Shown: positions 1 to 25,999 of the stretch, piece by piece
Position numbering within the stretch: the first letter of the stretch is position 1
How the letters are laid out: each line of letters starts with the position of its first letter
DNA from: Synchiropus splendidus
Taxonomy: Eukaryota > Chordata > Actinopteri > Syngnathiformes > Callionymidae
Assembly: GCF_027744825.2 (NCBI RefSeq)
Contig: NC_071334.1
Location: 65,136,937 to 65,200,936, forward strand
Reading direction: 5' to 3'
Length of the DNA: 64,000 nt
The notes under the pieces: model-generated
The model's database searches: none
What the model was told of the DNA's origin: nothing
Seen by the model: the letters and a program-made list of their open reading frames with translations, nothing else
Program-made: the position numbers and the translations under genes

Positions 1-481
1 GCGAGGAGGTGAAGAAGCTAGCAACGGGGGAAAGAGAAAAATCCAGAGAAAGTAGGAGGGCAATAGGGAGGGAAGAAGGAAAAGCTGGGAGGAGCGACGC
101 ACTGTCACCTGTTTGCCGGTTTGCTAGCTGAGAGCGCTGCACGCCCTCATAGGGGAGAGCTTTTGATGCCTAATTTGCCGCCTGGCTGGGTTTGTGCATG
201 GCTTGGTGCTCAGCGGAGTGGCTGTCCCAGTCAAATCCTCCTCTAGCTTAGGATCAGCAGAGACAGAAACGGGGCAGGATGAGGCGGCAGTACCGGGACG
301 AGGGGTATCACCCGCACTTCGAGGTAATGATTTTAAAGACATTTTCCATGAACCCACTTGTTTCTTGACTGACAACTGGAGCTGGTTGAGTTACGATTGT
401 CCAACTTTGTTTTGAGCTGTTGCCTGCCTGAGTGTCAGAGTGTTGGTGATTCTTCTTCATTCTATTCTGCTTTCATTGCAG
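1..481 (+). other. Stretch upstream of the first recognised mid1 exon; possible alternative 5' exon
   Basis: This is probably intronic. Bases 1 to about 100 are GA-rich and 100-320 are richer in G+C than the rest of the intron. From 249 a frame stays open, has an ATG at 279 with A at -3, and ends at a plausible donor (gag|gtaatg, 323/324) in phase 0, the phase needed by the exon at 482. It is otherwise unrecognised. The RING/B-box exon is not present. Confidence 0.3.
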
Positions 482-15697
<15,216 letters not shown>

Positions 15698-17930
15698 ACA
15701 GACACAGATCATCATTGGTTGTACTTGTAAAACGCAGTGGTACACTCATCGATACACATCTTTATGTCAAGTAACTGACAGTAACTGGCTGATGTTTTGT
15801 ACAAAAGAAGCCTGGTTTATGCCTCTGCCATCATCTGCACGGAGTCAGTGCCGTGATGTGATCTTGAGTCCAAGTTGAAATTTGAAAATGTAACTGAGTT
15901 GAAGATGCGCTGGTGATTCCACTGGAGAAACTCTCATAGATATGAAGGCAGCAATTGATACAGGGTTTCTAAGTATCTACAGAATTGCTACGCATACAGT
16001 AATATCCGAAAGATTAGTTAGATGCCATAAAAGTTATCTTTGAAACGTAAAACTGAGCATATAGATGCATAAATATATAATAGAGAAAATATATTTTCCA
16101 TCTATTTTTGAGAATCAAGGATGATTTTAAATGAATACTACGGGTGTTAAATAAAACTCAGGTGAAGGAAAATCCATAAGAAAAGACACTTTTCCTTATC
16201 ATATTCAGTGCATCTGTAGTAACAAAGTGGAGGTAATATTCCTGCTGCTTTTACACATTCCACTCGCCGCACGTATTCTGGTATCATTGGACGTGTCTCT
16301 GCATCACAGTAAAAGTTCAGCAGTCTTGTGGAGCCAGACACTCAACAACAAAGCATTTTTGGAGACTTGGCCAAAAGGTGTGATGTGACTTTTTTAGCTA
16401 TGAAGGAAACATGTACGGAATTGTCATTTTTGTACATTTTTTTCAGCAGAGCAGCAAAAGTTATAGTAATAAAATTCAACAATTCAACAGCAGTGAATGT
16501 AGACACACAAAGCTGAAAGATTTTTTTTCCGAAGAATTGTAAAAAGAAATATTTTAAAATGTATTATAATGAAAACAGAAATTTTAATGAAAGGGAGATT
16601 ACACCAATATGATAAGAGAACAAAAAACAATGCAGACAAAGATAAGTAGAGAAGAGGGCTCTAATTCAAAGTTCAGCATGAATATGGATCTAAATGCATC
16701 ACATTGACTGTCTCCTTTCACCTGAAGAGGGAAGCAAAAATGAGGCTTTACACGATCACTTTCCACAAGTTTGGTTTAAAGCAGCAGCTATTTTTTGAGA
16801 GAAACCTATTTAACAGATTTTTAAAAACAACGTTCAAATATTGTAAGTAGTTATTTATTTGACGCACTGAACTGACTTGAGACACAGTTTGTATAATTCT
16901 AAATGTAAAATTTGAAGAACAAATTTCAGCAGACCTTCATTCCTACACACTGCAGAAATGTTGATGTGTATATTTGTATATTTGCATAAAACTCCTTTAT
17001 AATCCCCCCTTAATGAAAAGATAACCAAAGTAGCCATGGCTGTCTGTGCAAATATATTAATATAAATTGTGTCCATAAAAAACAAACAAAAAAAAGACAA
17101 TAAATTACCCACAACTGTAGAGTACATCCTTGTCTTTTGCACATTGTGTCATAGAATTATATGTTAAAGCATTTGTTGCGACTTACATGCATTTATTTTG
17201 TATTCATCCAATAGTGTGTAGCCAAAGGTTTTAGTGCAGTCACGCTGCGTGTATTCTATTTTTGCTAGTCTTAAAATCTCTGGTCAGAGTAACATGTTAA
17301 CTCTTGCGCCAGCAGAGAGATTTGCATGTTTTCAAGTCAGAAGGAGCTTATATCAGGAAGAATTACTATCGCAGCGTCAACATGCACAGGAATGATGTCA
17401 CTGGGTTGCGACTCACTTTTCACCGTCTTACATTTATTTAATTTGAACAAACATTCAAACAAGTGTTCATATTGGGTTGCATTTTAAAAGGGAACAAATG
17501 TGAAAACGAAAGATTCAAAATAGATATAGTGCCTATATTTCGGATTTAAATCAGTTCATTTTTATATTCTTTAAGAAATAAATAAATGGCAAAAACAGGG
17601 GTATCAAGAAATAAGTTTAAACTAAAATTGCGTTCAGAAAATTGAGTGTAAATAGACGTATAAGGTTGGAAATTGTGTAGTGATTTTATTTGTCAAACAA
17701 TACAATGCGTGACCATTTCACTTAACAGTATTTTATCGAACAGTGTTTCTTTTGTGTCATATGTGCTTCATGCATTTCTATCTTGTGTTCTACCTAATGC
17801 TTCCATTTACACTTCACTTTACATGGCATTAGGTGTTTGCTCTCATTTTCGTTCATCCAGGATACGAACACTCGCGTCACTGTTGTGTAACTCCAGATAA
17901 CTCCATGAAAAGGTCAAGAATAAATGTTTC
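15698..17930 (+). other. Probable mid1 3' untranslated region, end undecided
   Basis: AT-rich, repeat-poor sequence directly follows the stop codon. Candidate AATAAA polyadenylation signals lie at 16150-16155, 16468-16473, 17099-17104, 17581-17586 and 17919-17924. No open frame here looks coding. Which signal is used cannot be told from sequence alone; the absence of transposon matches up to about 18.37 kb would fit a long UTR. Confidence 0.5.
16150..16155 (+). terminator. First AATAAA polyadenylation signal after the mid1 stop
   Basis: The hexamer AATAAA lies about 450 nt after the stop codon in an A-rich setting. It is the nearest canonical signal, but four others follow within 1.8 kb. Confidence 0.35.
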
Positions 17931-18376
17931 TTTTAATATTAAAAAGTCTGTTCAATGGTCTGAGGCAATATTGCTGGGTGTGAATGTCAAGAGCATTTGG
18001 AAGCAAAGGGGGAAATGTCAGAGGCATTTGGGTCTCTTTGTGCGCGCCATTACTGATTCAGTGTCATCTATTTCAGAGCTCACTATATCAGTGTGAAACT
18101 AATGTGAGGCTTCATTGAAATGATCAGGAGCATGTCAACAGAGTAGGCAACATAAAAAAAGAAAAGTTGACAACGATGAGTTTTAATGTGTCTTTGATGC
18201 TTAAAAAGATGTCATTTTTCCTCTCTTCATCAGATAGTGTACTGCAAGCTCTTAGCTAAACAACAGTGTTGTGTTTTGGAGTCAACATCGACTACGGAAT
18301 ACGGTGCACCCAAGGAGTTGACGGAGAAGCTGGAGTTATGAGAATGTGTGAGTAATGTTGCTGGGTTTATATTAGT

Positions 18377-18556
18377 GATGGGTAGATGATGTATCATGAA
18401 ACAACACTACAGAGTTGAAACAGTGTCCTAATTTTCAGAGGCCACTAGATGGCACTTTTTGTTTCAACATGACGTGAGGTTTTGCTTAACATTTTATAGC
18501 AAGAGCGTCATCTGGTGGCCTCTGAAAATCAGGAAACTGTTTCATGAAGCCTCATC
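18377..18556. repeat. TTTCATGAAAC-family repeat, copy d
   Basis: Starts GATGGGTAGATGATGTATCA and ends TTTCATGAAGCCTCATC. CCACTAGATGGCAC in the left arm faces GTCATCTGGTGGCC in the right arm. A full-length palindromic copy lying just after the possible mid1 3' UTR. Confidence 0.75.
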
Positions 18557-18701
18557 AAACTGAATCCTGTACAGTTCTTCCCTGTGCAGCGTTGAATTGA
18601 GGCATTGTTAGCAAACAACAACAAATAACTCAAGGCTGTCGTTCAGTTGACAACTGGTTACATAGTGCCCAGTATGTGTTGAATAATTTGGATCAGTAGT
18701 G

Positions 18702-18967
18702 GTGAACTCATGACGCTTCATGATGCTATGTCCTCACTGGACAATACGGCACATGAAATCTCATATGACGGTTAAAACACCAACTGTACTCTGACAGTGA
18801 ACAGGCTGCTTCATGAAGCTTCATCAGCCCATGACCACATTGACGAGGTTTCTTGAAACAGCTTCGTTTTCATAGCTGAATAGGTGGCGCTCTTGGTTTA
18901 AAAATGATGTGAGTGATTATGCAGTGACTTTAGAAAATGAAGGCAGTGTTTCATGAAACCGCATCAA
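18702..18967. repeat. TTTCATGAAAC-family repeats, two adjacent copies e and f
   Basis: Copy e (about 18702-18830) is degraded and ends CTTCATGAAGCTTCATCA. Copy f (about 18842-18967) has GACGAGGTTTCTTGAAACAG, then GGTGGCGCTCTTGGTTT, TGATGTGAG and TTTCATGAAACCGCATCA. They sit head to tail. Confidence 0.65.
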
Positions 18968-20565
18968 CCCATCACGACTTCTGAAACCCAGGATCACGGA
19001 AGAAATGCACTTTTACAGTTCGAAAAGTCTAGAAATCCCTCAGGAGACGCTGGTGTGGTTGGAGACAGTGGGTTTAAATTTGGATTCCCTTCTGGAACGG
19101 CTTCCTCTAATGTGCTGAGGTTAAAAAAAAAAAAATCTCTTTCATTACTGTGGCTCATTATGACCAGCCATGGAGAAACTGTTTTGGATCAATCAGACAA
19201 CAATGGCTGGATGGAAAAATCAATCCCTGAAAAGCACCGAGATGACACAAAACTAATAAGCAAACGCTCGAGTTGCTCTTGAACTTGACGGTGATATCTC
19301 CCAAAAGTTTGCAGTACGAGACAAGAGGAGCACTTCTGTCCTAAATGGAAGTGGAGCATTAGCGCTTCATCGATTCAGCTGTGTTCATTCATGGCTAAAC
19401 TGATGACTGAAGGTCAGCATGGCTCATTCTGCATGTGGAAATGCGGACTGGCATTCGCTCGCAAGTCTCATGCGGCTGATAACATGATGAAACAATGCGC
19501 AAACACATTACCGGTTGTAATTCCTCCGACCATAACCTTCTCTGGCTATTGATCCGTTGCTGGATATAAACCACTCACAGCTGTCCTCCGATGGCCTATC
19601 ATGGTTTATGACAGCGTTCTTAAGCTATCCCCTGTATTTATGGGCAAAAATAAAACTTCCCTGACCTTTTTTTCTCCAAGTTAATACGATTCCAGCGCTG
19701 ACTAGTTGGCTCCTGTGTCTGCGCAGGATCCAGTTTGACATTTCAGGCAATCAATATGGCAACTTAATGCATCCTGGGATTTGACAGTTTGGCTGTAAGG
19801 CATCACAAAGGTTGAGGAGAGAGTATTTTATTAACCTTTAGCAAGGAGAAGGGTGTTCAGCGGTTCACATAAAGTTTGAACGGTATTGTATTTAAGAATT
19901 GATATGGGCCTCTGTGCCTCAAAGGCACCTTGGCTGCACTTCAGTGACCCACCTCAACTTTATCTGATTTCCTCCCCTGTGTGCTCCCGCGTTTGAACCA
20001 GTGACATTCTTTCGAAGTAGACTACTTCACTGTCCTCTAGGCAAACACTGCTCCACTTTTTTGTCATCAGGCCAGAGTTGGTTGTTGCAGTTTCTGCTAC
20101 CACTGCAGCTTGTATGAGCTGGGAAATCTACGCACCTCAGGGAGTTGTGTGGCCAAGCTGTGCCACCAAATAAAGAGACGGAGCATCCAAAGGACTGTCT
20201 GTGCTCCCGAGGGAACGCCACTGGTTCCTTATGGCCTAACTTTTGCTGTGCCTTTGTGGTGTGCGAGCGACTGTGTTGCATGTGTGGGTATATACGACAG
20301 CACCAGTGTGTGTCTGTTTGTGTGGGAGCTTGACAAAGCATTTCCCACAAGATGCAACAGATACATGGCTTTTGAAAGCAAATAGACAATGGCAGCAGTT
20401 CCAGGCTCGAGCAGGGAAAGAATAACAAAACTCCCACAGGGATGGATGCGAGAAAATGGAGCAGGGCTCAACAGCCAGGCAAACACACACACATGCACAA
20501 ACACGGAACAATTTATCAAAGAAAATGAGGCTTGCTTCTCTTGCAAATTACTGTTCGTCCTCGCC
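18968..20565. other. Intergenic stretch, nothing recognised
   Basis: About 1.6 kb with an A run at 19123-19135. Overlapping open frames near 20.0-20.6 kb arise mainly from GT/CA-rich sequence and have no recognisable domain. Confidence 0.45.
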
Positions 20566-20634
20566 AAGTGGCAACACACGCAAACACGTGCACACGCAGA
20601 CGCGTGCGCGCGTGTGTGTGTGTGTGTGTGGATG
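20566..20634. repeat. CA/CG/GT alternating purine-pyrimidine tract
   Basis: Runs from cacacgcaaacacgtgcaca through gcgtgcgcgcgtgtgtg into (GT)n. It alternates purine and pyrimidine for most of its length. It is low complexity and not coding. Confidence 0.8.
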
Positions 20635-20839
20635 TGAATATGTGAAAAGCAAAATGTCAATACATGTAATCATAGAACTCTCCAGCAGATGTCACTGCTA
20701 GTATTTCAGACGACCTACACAGAGCAGTTTTTTTCTTTCTTCCATCTTTTTTTGTGTTTTCAGATGAGTCATCTTGTCATTGACATTTTCCCCTGCTGAT
20801 TTTCATAAATAGAATAATAACAGACAAAGAAGAGACAAA

Positions 20840-20842
<3 letters not shown>

Positions 20843-20893
<51 letters not shown>
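20843..20893. repeat. (TA)n microsatellite
   Basis: About 51 nt of pure TA dinucleotide repeat. Confidence 0.97.
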
Positions 20894-20896
<3 letters not shown>

Positions 20897-21930
20897 ATAC
20901 TGCTCTTGACCTCCATCTCTTTTTTAAGTATGTCTTTTCTCATTTGACTTAAAAAGGCAGTTTTGATGCCGGTCCAAAGTTCTTCTCTTTGCGTTCAGCC
21001 ACTTTCGTCTGGGCCCCTAGAAGCTAACGCATCATCCACTCTCTCCATCAGTCACTCAGTCACATCCAGGCGACTCATCCAGAATCCAATTAGCTTGCAC
21101 CTCTCAATCATACAATCTTCAGTCAGGGGCAACAAACTTGGACAGACATGCTTTCACTGCCCAGCCACCTAATTAAGAGATGATAATTTACTGCTCTCCA
21201 AATGGGCACTGGCTTTTGTGCACTTGAGTAATTGGAAAAAAAAAAAAAACACAAGACAGACAAGAAAGGAGAGCAACCAAGCAACCCGTCGTGATAAAGG
21301 CACAAATTAAAAAGGTGGCAGACACGGTCAGGCTGTCAGCTGTTTGAACAATTTCTGCTTGTTTCTCTCTCGACCAAGTCGGGACTCGCGGTTCGGACCG
21401 TCTACAAAGGAGTCCCAGTGGGGCAGTGTGCAAAGCAGGTCGGCTGAGGACTTGGTGTGTTTCATCTGGGTTTTTAAAATTCAATGGAGCGTGGCTTCTA
21501 TCAGCATCACATCACCTTTCATTTTTCCAAGGAAGTACCAGACAAGGTCTTTGACCTGGCAAGGTGGAAAAACAAATAAGGCTAGACTACATGTCAGGCT
21601 ACTGTTTTGTACTTGTGAGACAAATTGCCACACGACTCCGACTTTTGGACTGACAATGTCCCTGAGACGTGAGTAGGTTGATGGTTTCTGCCAAAGCCAC
21701 AATGGCTTAGTTCCTGAAGAGGTTTGCACTTTTCTTTGTTTCAGTGTTGAACATTTTCGTCATGAGCGCGTCCCCACTGTCAACTGCGCTTAATATTTCA
21801 GAAGGCTTTTTTGACCTTGTGTCAGTGTCTCTGGAATAAGTCGAAGCACTAGTTTACAATTATCCAGTCTGATAAGGATTAAACTTGGGAGTCACCTTGA
21901 CAGCCACACACACACACACACACATACACA

Positions 21931-22194
21931 TGTGTTTGTATTGCTCCCCTTGTGGGGACATTGCGACATGTCTCATCGACATAATGCTTTCCCCAGCCGC
22001 TCAACCAACCGTTAAACCCAACCATCCAAAACAAATTCCGAACCTTAACCATGACTCTGAACCACAGTGAAACCCAACTATAATGACCAAGTTATTTCAA
22101 AGTCTTCATTTCTAAATTGAGGTTTGGACCTGTGGGGACCAGCAAAAGATCTCCATGAAGGCATACGGTCCCCACAAGGACAGTGTCGGGACCA
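21931..22194. mobile_element. Short inverted-repeat element with GTGGGGAC ends
   Basis: The left end carries ccccttgtggggaca and the right end ggtccccacaaggaca, an inverted match. Between them is sequence rich in accc/aacc words (taaacccaacc, aaccttaacc). This arrangement is typical of a common fish MITE-like repeat. It is preceded by a (CA)n run (21906-21924). There is no coding capacity. Confidence 0.5.
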
Positions 22195-22329
22195 CACACA
22201 CATTTGCACTCAAAATTTGATATGAAGAATAGCTTATTTTCCCCAACGCCTAGAGGCAAGTTGATACGGCTAGAGTCACTGTCACCTCCCCTAAATAACT
22301 TCTTATGATGTCCAAAGGCAAAGCGATCG

Positions 22330-22396
22330 GTTGATGAAACAGTTTCCTACTGTTGAGAGGGCACCAGATGGCACTGTCTACTCTTTTATTTTAATG
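22330..22396. repeat. TTTCATGAAAC-family repeat, partial copy g
   Basis: Carries TTGATGAAACAGTTTCCTAC and CACCAGATGGCACTGTCT, the first half of the family unit. The right half is missing. Confidence 0.5.
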
Positions 22397-22686
22397 AAAA
22401 CGAGTCAAGCGGAGCGGATCCCAAATGTGTGAGAACCAACACGAGGTTTAGAGGACACTCATACAGTTAAAATAAAACAATCAAGGAAGAGACAAAATGG
22501 AGAGCGTCACCGAACTGGGAGATCAACCAACGGAAATCTGAAAACAGAAAAACAGACGAACAACAAAATCATAAGCGCGGTGGTCAAAACATACTCACAA
22601 GAGCGAAAAGCAGAGTCAAGAAACAGAAAAGCGCGATCAAAAACAACTGTAGAACGAGGGATAACTACTTACTTACCTACTGTAAC

Positions 22687-22788
22687 GGTTGTTCTCCGAA
22701 GTGTGCGGAGCCCTCTAGTGAGGCTACGGTATTGGATAACCCCAAGTGCGAAGCCTCACTAGAGGGTGGAGCACACTGAAGGAGAACC
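22687..22788. repeat. Imperfect 37-39 nt hairpin with a short loop
   Basis: The left arm (22687-22725) ends CCCTCTAGTGAGGCT and the right arm (22752-22788) begins AGCCTCACTAGAGGGT; the outer parts also pair (ggttgttctcc against ggagaacc). The loop is about 26 nt. This may be a very small MITE. Confidence 0.7.
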
Positions 22789-22878
22789 AATAAATAAACA
22801 CCAAAGCGAATGAATGAATAAACTATGATAGATCATCAACTCATGAGAAGGGTGGCTTGCCATTCTGGTGTTTGGCAA

Positions 22879-22935
22879 ATGAAGCTTCATGAAGCAGCGT
22901 CTTCATTTCTACAGCTCAGTAGTTACTCCAGCTCC
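22879..22935. repeat. TTTCATGAAAC-family repeat, fragment h
   Basis: Contains ATGAAGCTTCATGAAGCAGC and then TTTCTACAGCTCAGTAG. A degraded left-half fragment. Confidence 0.4.
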
Positions 22936-23111
22936 CTTACGTTTTTCCAGACTCGCGCAAAGCTTCACCGATAAATCTTACCTGTTAACTACCTCACTCA
23001 TCGGTTATTTAGCCTTAGCTGTTAGAGACAAATAGTCAACGAAAAGCTTTTGCTTTGAATGATTATTTTAATGAAACGTGACAATATTTTTAAACCAAGA
23101 TCCAGTGATGC

Positions 23112-23250
23112 TACGATGAGGTTTCACGAAACAGTGTCATATATTCAGAGGCCGCTAGATGGCAACCAATGTTCTCTGATAACTGGCTTTTAACGACGAT
23201 TTCCAGAAACTTCCACATTGGTTTTAAACTAAGAGCACCACTTTCAGGTG
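23112..23250. repeat. TTTCATGAAAC-family repeat, copy i
   Basis: Contains ACGATGAGGTTTCACGAAAC, GAGGCCGCTAGATGGCA and, in the right half, TTTTAAACTAAGAGCACCA. It matches the left and middle modules of the family. Confidence 0.6.
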
Positions 23251-24441
23251 CTTCAGTTATTTGAGAATTCAGTCATGAGAGAAGAATCAATCCTTACATT
23301 GATATCACAGGCAGATCGCTTCAGTTCACCACCATTGCTTTGAGAGAGTGTCCGATAGGATCTTTGCAATGGTGAGGACCCTCGATTTGTGATAAAATAA
23401 AAAAAAAGCAGGTGTTTCGCAAGAACATTTATCGATCTGACAGTGAAGTATGTCCCCCAGCTCGACCCCTCCACATAATTTACAGGCTTTAAATAAATGA
23501 ATGCTCACTGCAAGGTGAGATAGTGAAGTGAAAGAGAAATGTGCACTTGTTCACAGGGTTGTCCCAGAGTTCACATATTGTCAAGAACACAATCCCTCAG
23601 TGAGGGGACTTCAGGATTTCTTGGCTTATAGTTGCCATTAAAAATCACAGCGAAGGGCTCGAGTTGGGCAGTAAACGTGGGTGATGAATGCACTGCAACA
23701 CACTGAGTGTGGCAGCCGCTCAAATGGGCCACGGAGTCAAAGTGACACCGTGTAAGTCATTTACCGGAATATGACACACAAATTAATAACAAGTGCTGCC
23801 TGTCGTGGCAAACTACGATGGGACTTTGATTTGTGCAGGAAATCCTCCAGTCGAAAGGCTCTGTTTCGCTCTGCATATCGCCTTTTCTCTCTGATTTATG
23901 TCTGCTAAAATAATTATCCATCTAACTTTCTATATGTAGTCAGATCTGGGGCCCAACAGAGTCGTGAGAAATTTCAAAATTCTCTCTCCACCGCCAGCCG
24001 ATCAGATCAGCCTGAACTAGCCGAGAAAAAAGAGCAATGAGAAAGGGCTTCCGGTTCTCAGTGTTTAGGGACTGGCTGATCTGCCAAGATCACGATTTTC
24101 GAGCGCTCAATAATGATGGGGGCAGAACCAGGGATTGCAGGGGATATATTAATTTTTTTGTGAGCATCTTAAAACAGGTGCAAAGCGTGAAAGACTCGCC
24201 TTGTTAAACCAGTGATTGCAATTTGGGAGAGACGCTCGCACGAAGCTGACAAGAGATGCGCTTTATGTCACAGAAATTCAACCCAGTCCTACATAGAGGC
24301 GTGAAGTCATCACTCCCCTCTGCCTGCGCTCTCAGCTGCAGCATTAACATAATCTAGCTCCAGACTCTACTCCCGTGTAATTGAACAGTCTATTTTGGAT
24401 TCGTAACTTGCCTTATTTCAGGACTGTTTCATTGGGACGTC
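23251..24441. other. Intergenic stretch, nothing recognised
   Basis: About 1.2 kb with no convincing gene or repeat. Short open frames lack motifs. Confidence 0.45.
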
Positions 24442-24539
24442 TCAATGCATGGCAGTGAAGGAAACTGAAGCAGAGGAAACGGAGATTCGTGGGTGAATGT
24501 CAACTATATATATATATATATATAGTGACATTCACCTAC

Positions 24540-24590
<51 letters not shown>

Positions 24591-24658
24591 AATGCATGGC
24601 AGTGAAGGAAACTGAAGCATGAATGAGAGGAAACAGAGAGTCATAGGTGAATGTCAAC
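24442..24658. repeat. Tandemly duplicated 65-nt unit separated by (TA)n arrays that form a hairpin
   Basis: Unit A (24442-24504) and unit B (24589-24658) share tcaatgcatggcagtgaagg and end in tgaatgtcaac. Between them lie (TA)n at 24505-24524, an inverted copy of the unit end (agtgacattcacctacgaat) and (TA)n at 24542-24587. Confidence 0.85.
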
Positions 24659-24715
24659 AAAAGAATGAAGATGGATTGAAAATAAATAAATCAGTATACA
24701 TTCTGACACAGATAC

Positions 24716-24723
24716 ATACACAC

Positions 24724-24787
<64 letters not shown>

Positions 24788-24788
24788 T
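24716..24788. repeat. (CA)n followed by (TA)n microsatellite
   Basis: CA repeat to about 24761, passing directly into TA repeat to 24788. It produces spurious open frames on both strands. Confidence 0.95.
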
Positions 24789-25159
24789 AGGGGTGGCATT
24801 AAATTAAAAAAATAATCTAAATAATTGGAGAACTTGTGATGAATGAATCTCAATAAATTGCAGTTTATTGGTATAAGAATATTTGGTACAAGAAGCCACA
24901 TTTTTCAATTTGAATGAATTTGGTATATTAGAGAAACATGATGGACTCATACATACAATGAAACAATATTGTTTATTTTACATCAGTTTGACAATAGCGC
25001 AATAAATCACGATGGTGGCTATATTCAAGTTTTTATGTAATTTTATTTAAACTAAAGCTATTTTAATGTCTTGAAAATAGTTGTATGAGAATTTCAGTTT
25101 TAGAAGAATTTCAAATACATTCAGAGTAGTGGAAACACTGGCCATTGTGCCTGAACAAA
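24789..25159. mobile_element. Dispersed repeat, copy 1 (shares about 150 nt with 42.7 kb)
   Basis: The part from about 25010 (cgatggtggctatattcaag) to 25159 matches 42704-42851. The upstream part begins ggggtggcattaaattaaaa and contains gcaataaatcacgatgg, which resembles degraded fish hAT-like elements that often start with a GGGGTGG-type end. No protein is encoded. Confidence 0.45.
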
Positions 25160-25373
25160 AGCAAAGCAAAAAAAAAAAAAAAAAGGACGCACAATCAACA
25201 TTCTCGCGTCTAGTGTGATAAATCAATTTTGAAGTGGACTCTTGCGTTCCAGAGTCAGCCATTTTGTTTTAACGGTGACACATTCAAATGCAGGACATGT
25301 TGCCTACCAGAGTGTTTCTGGACACTGAGGGGTAAGGTCAGCTGCATGTTAATGGACGGAAGAGGGCGAGGGC

Positions 25374-25450
25374 ATGCGGTCCTCAAAGGGCCGGGGTGGT
25401 GCAGGTTTTGGTCCTAACCCAACCCGCGCCACAGCTTAACCAGTCAGATG
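25374..25450. repeat. Short fish-type interspersed repeat fragment
   Basis: The words gggccggggtggtgcaggtt and tttggtcctaacccaaccc resemble a repeat family common in fish genomes. Only one copy is seen here, so the call rests on recognition alone. Confidence 0.3.
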
Positions 25451-25454
25451 TTAG

Positions 25455-25990
25455 AACTCAGAATCAGAATCAGAATGATATTTAGTGCCATGGTCAGTGG
25501 GGAGCCAACCAACTAGGAAACTGCTTTGGAAGAAGTGCTGACCGAAAATATAAAATAAAATAAACAAAGGCTGTTCACAAATTCAACAGTCTGACGGCCG
25601 AGGGGAAGAAGCTGTTCCTGTGACGGGAGGTTCTGGTCTGGATGGACCGTAGCCTCCTGCCAGAGGGAAGAGGAACAAACAGTCCATGTCCAGGGAGAGA
25701 AGGGTCGGCTCTGATCCCACCTGCACGTCTCTGGGTCCTAGAGACATACAGGTCCTGAAGAGGTGGCAGGTTGCAACCGATCACCTTCTCAGCAGAACGT
25801 ACGATGCGCTGCAGTCTGCTCTTGTCCCTGGAGGTGGCACTGTTGTACCAGACAGTGATAGAAGAGGTGAGGATGGACTGGATGATGGCTGTGTAGAACT
25901 CCACCAGCAACTTCGTCGGCAGTCGTGGGTTTTCGTAGCTGCCTCAAGAAGAACATTCTCCGCGCTCCTTTGCCCAAGCATGGGGAGGCA
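25455..25990 (-). pseudogene. 3' end of an L2/CR1-type LINE, frameshifted
   Basis: Read from right to left, one frame gives RMFFLRQLRKPTTADEV and another, from about 25905, gives LVEFYTAIIQSILTSSITVW, then LPPLQDLYVSRTQRRAG and RNSFFPSAVRLLNL. This is the conserved region after the reverse transcriptase in L2/CR1 LINEs. The two parts are in different frames, so it is broken. The 3' UTR runs to the ttctgattctgattctga repeat near 25460-25476. The 5' end is truncated. Confidence 0.8.
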
Positions 25991-25999
25991 CTTCGAAGA

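Noticed and set aside
20229..20660. 143-codon reverse ORF rich in His-Thr and Cys-Val
   Set aside because: Its N-terminal part comes from the CA/GT tract and it overlaps several other frames; no motif.
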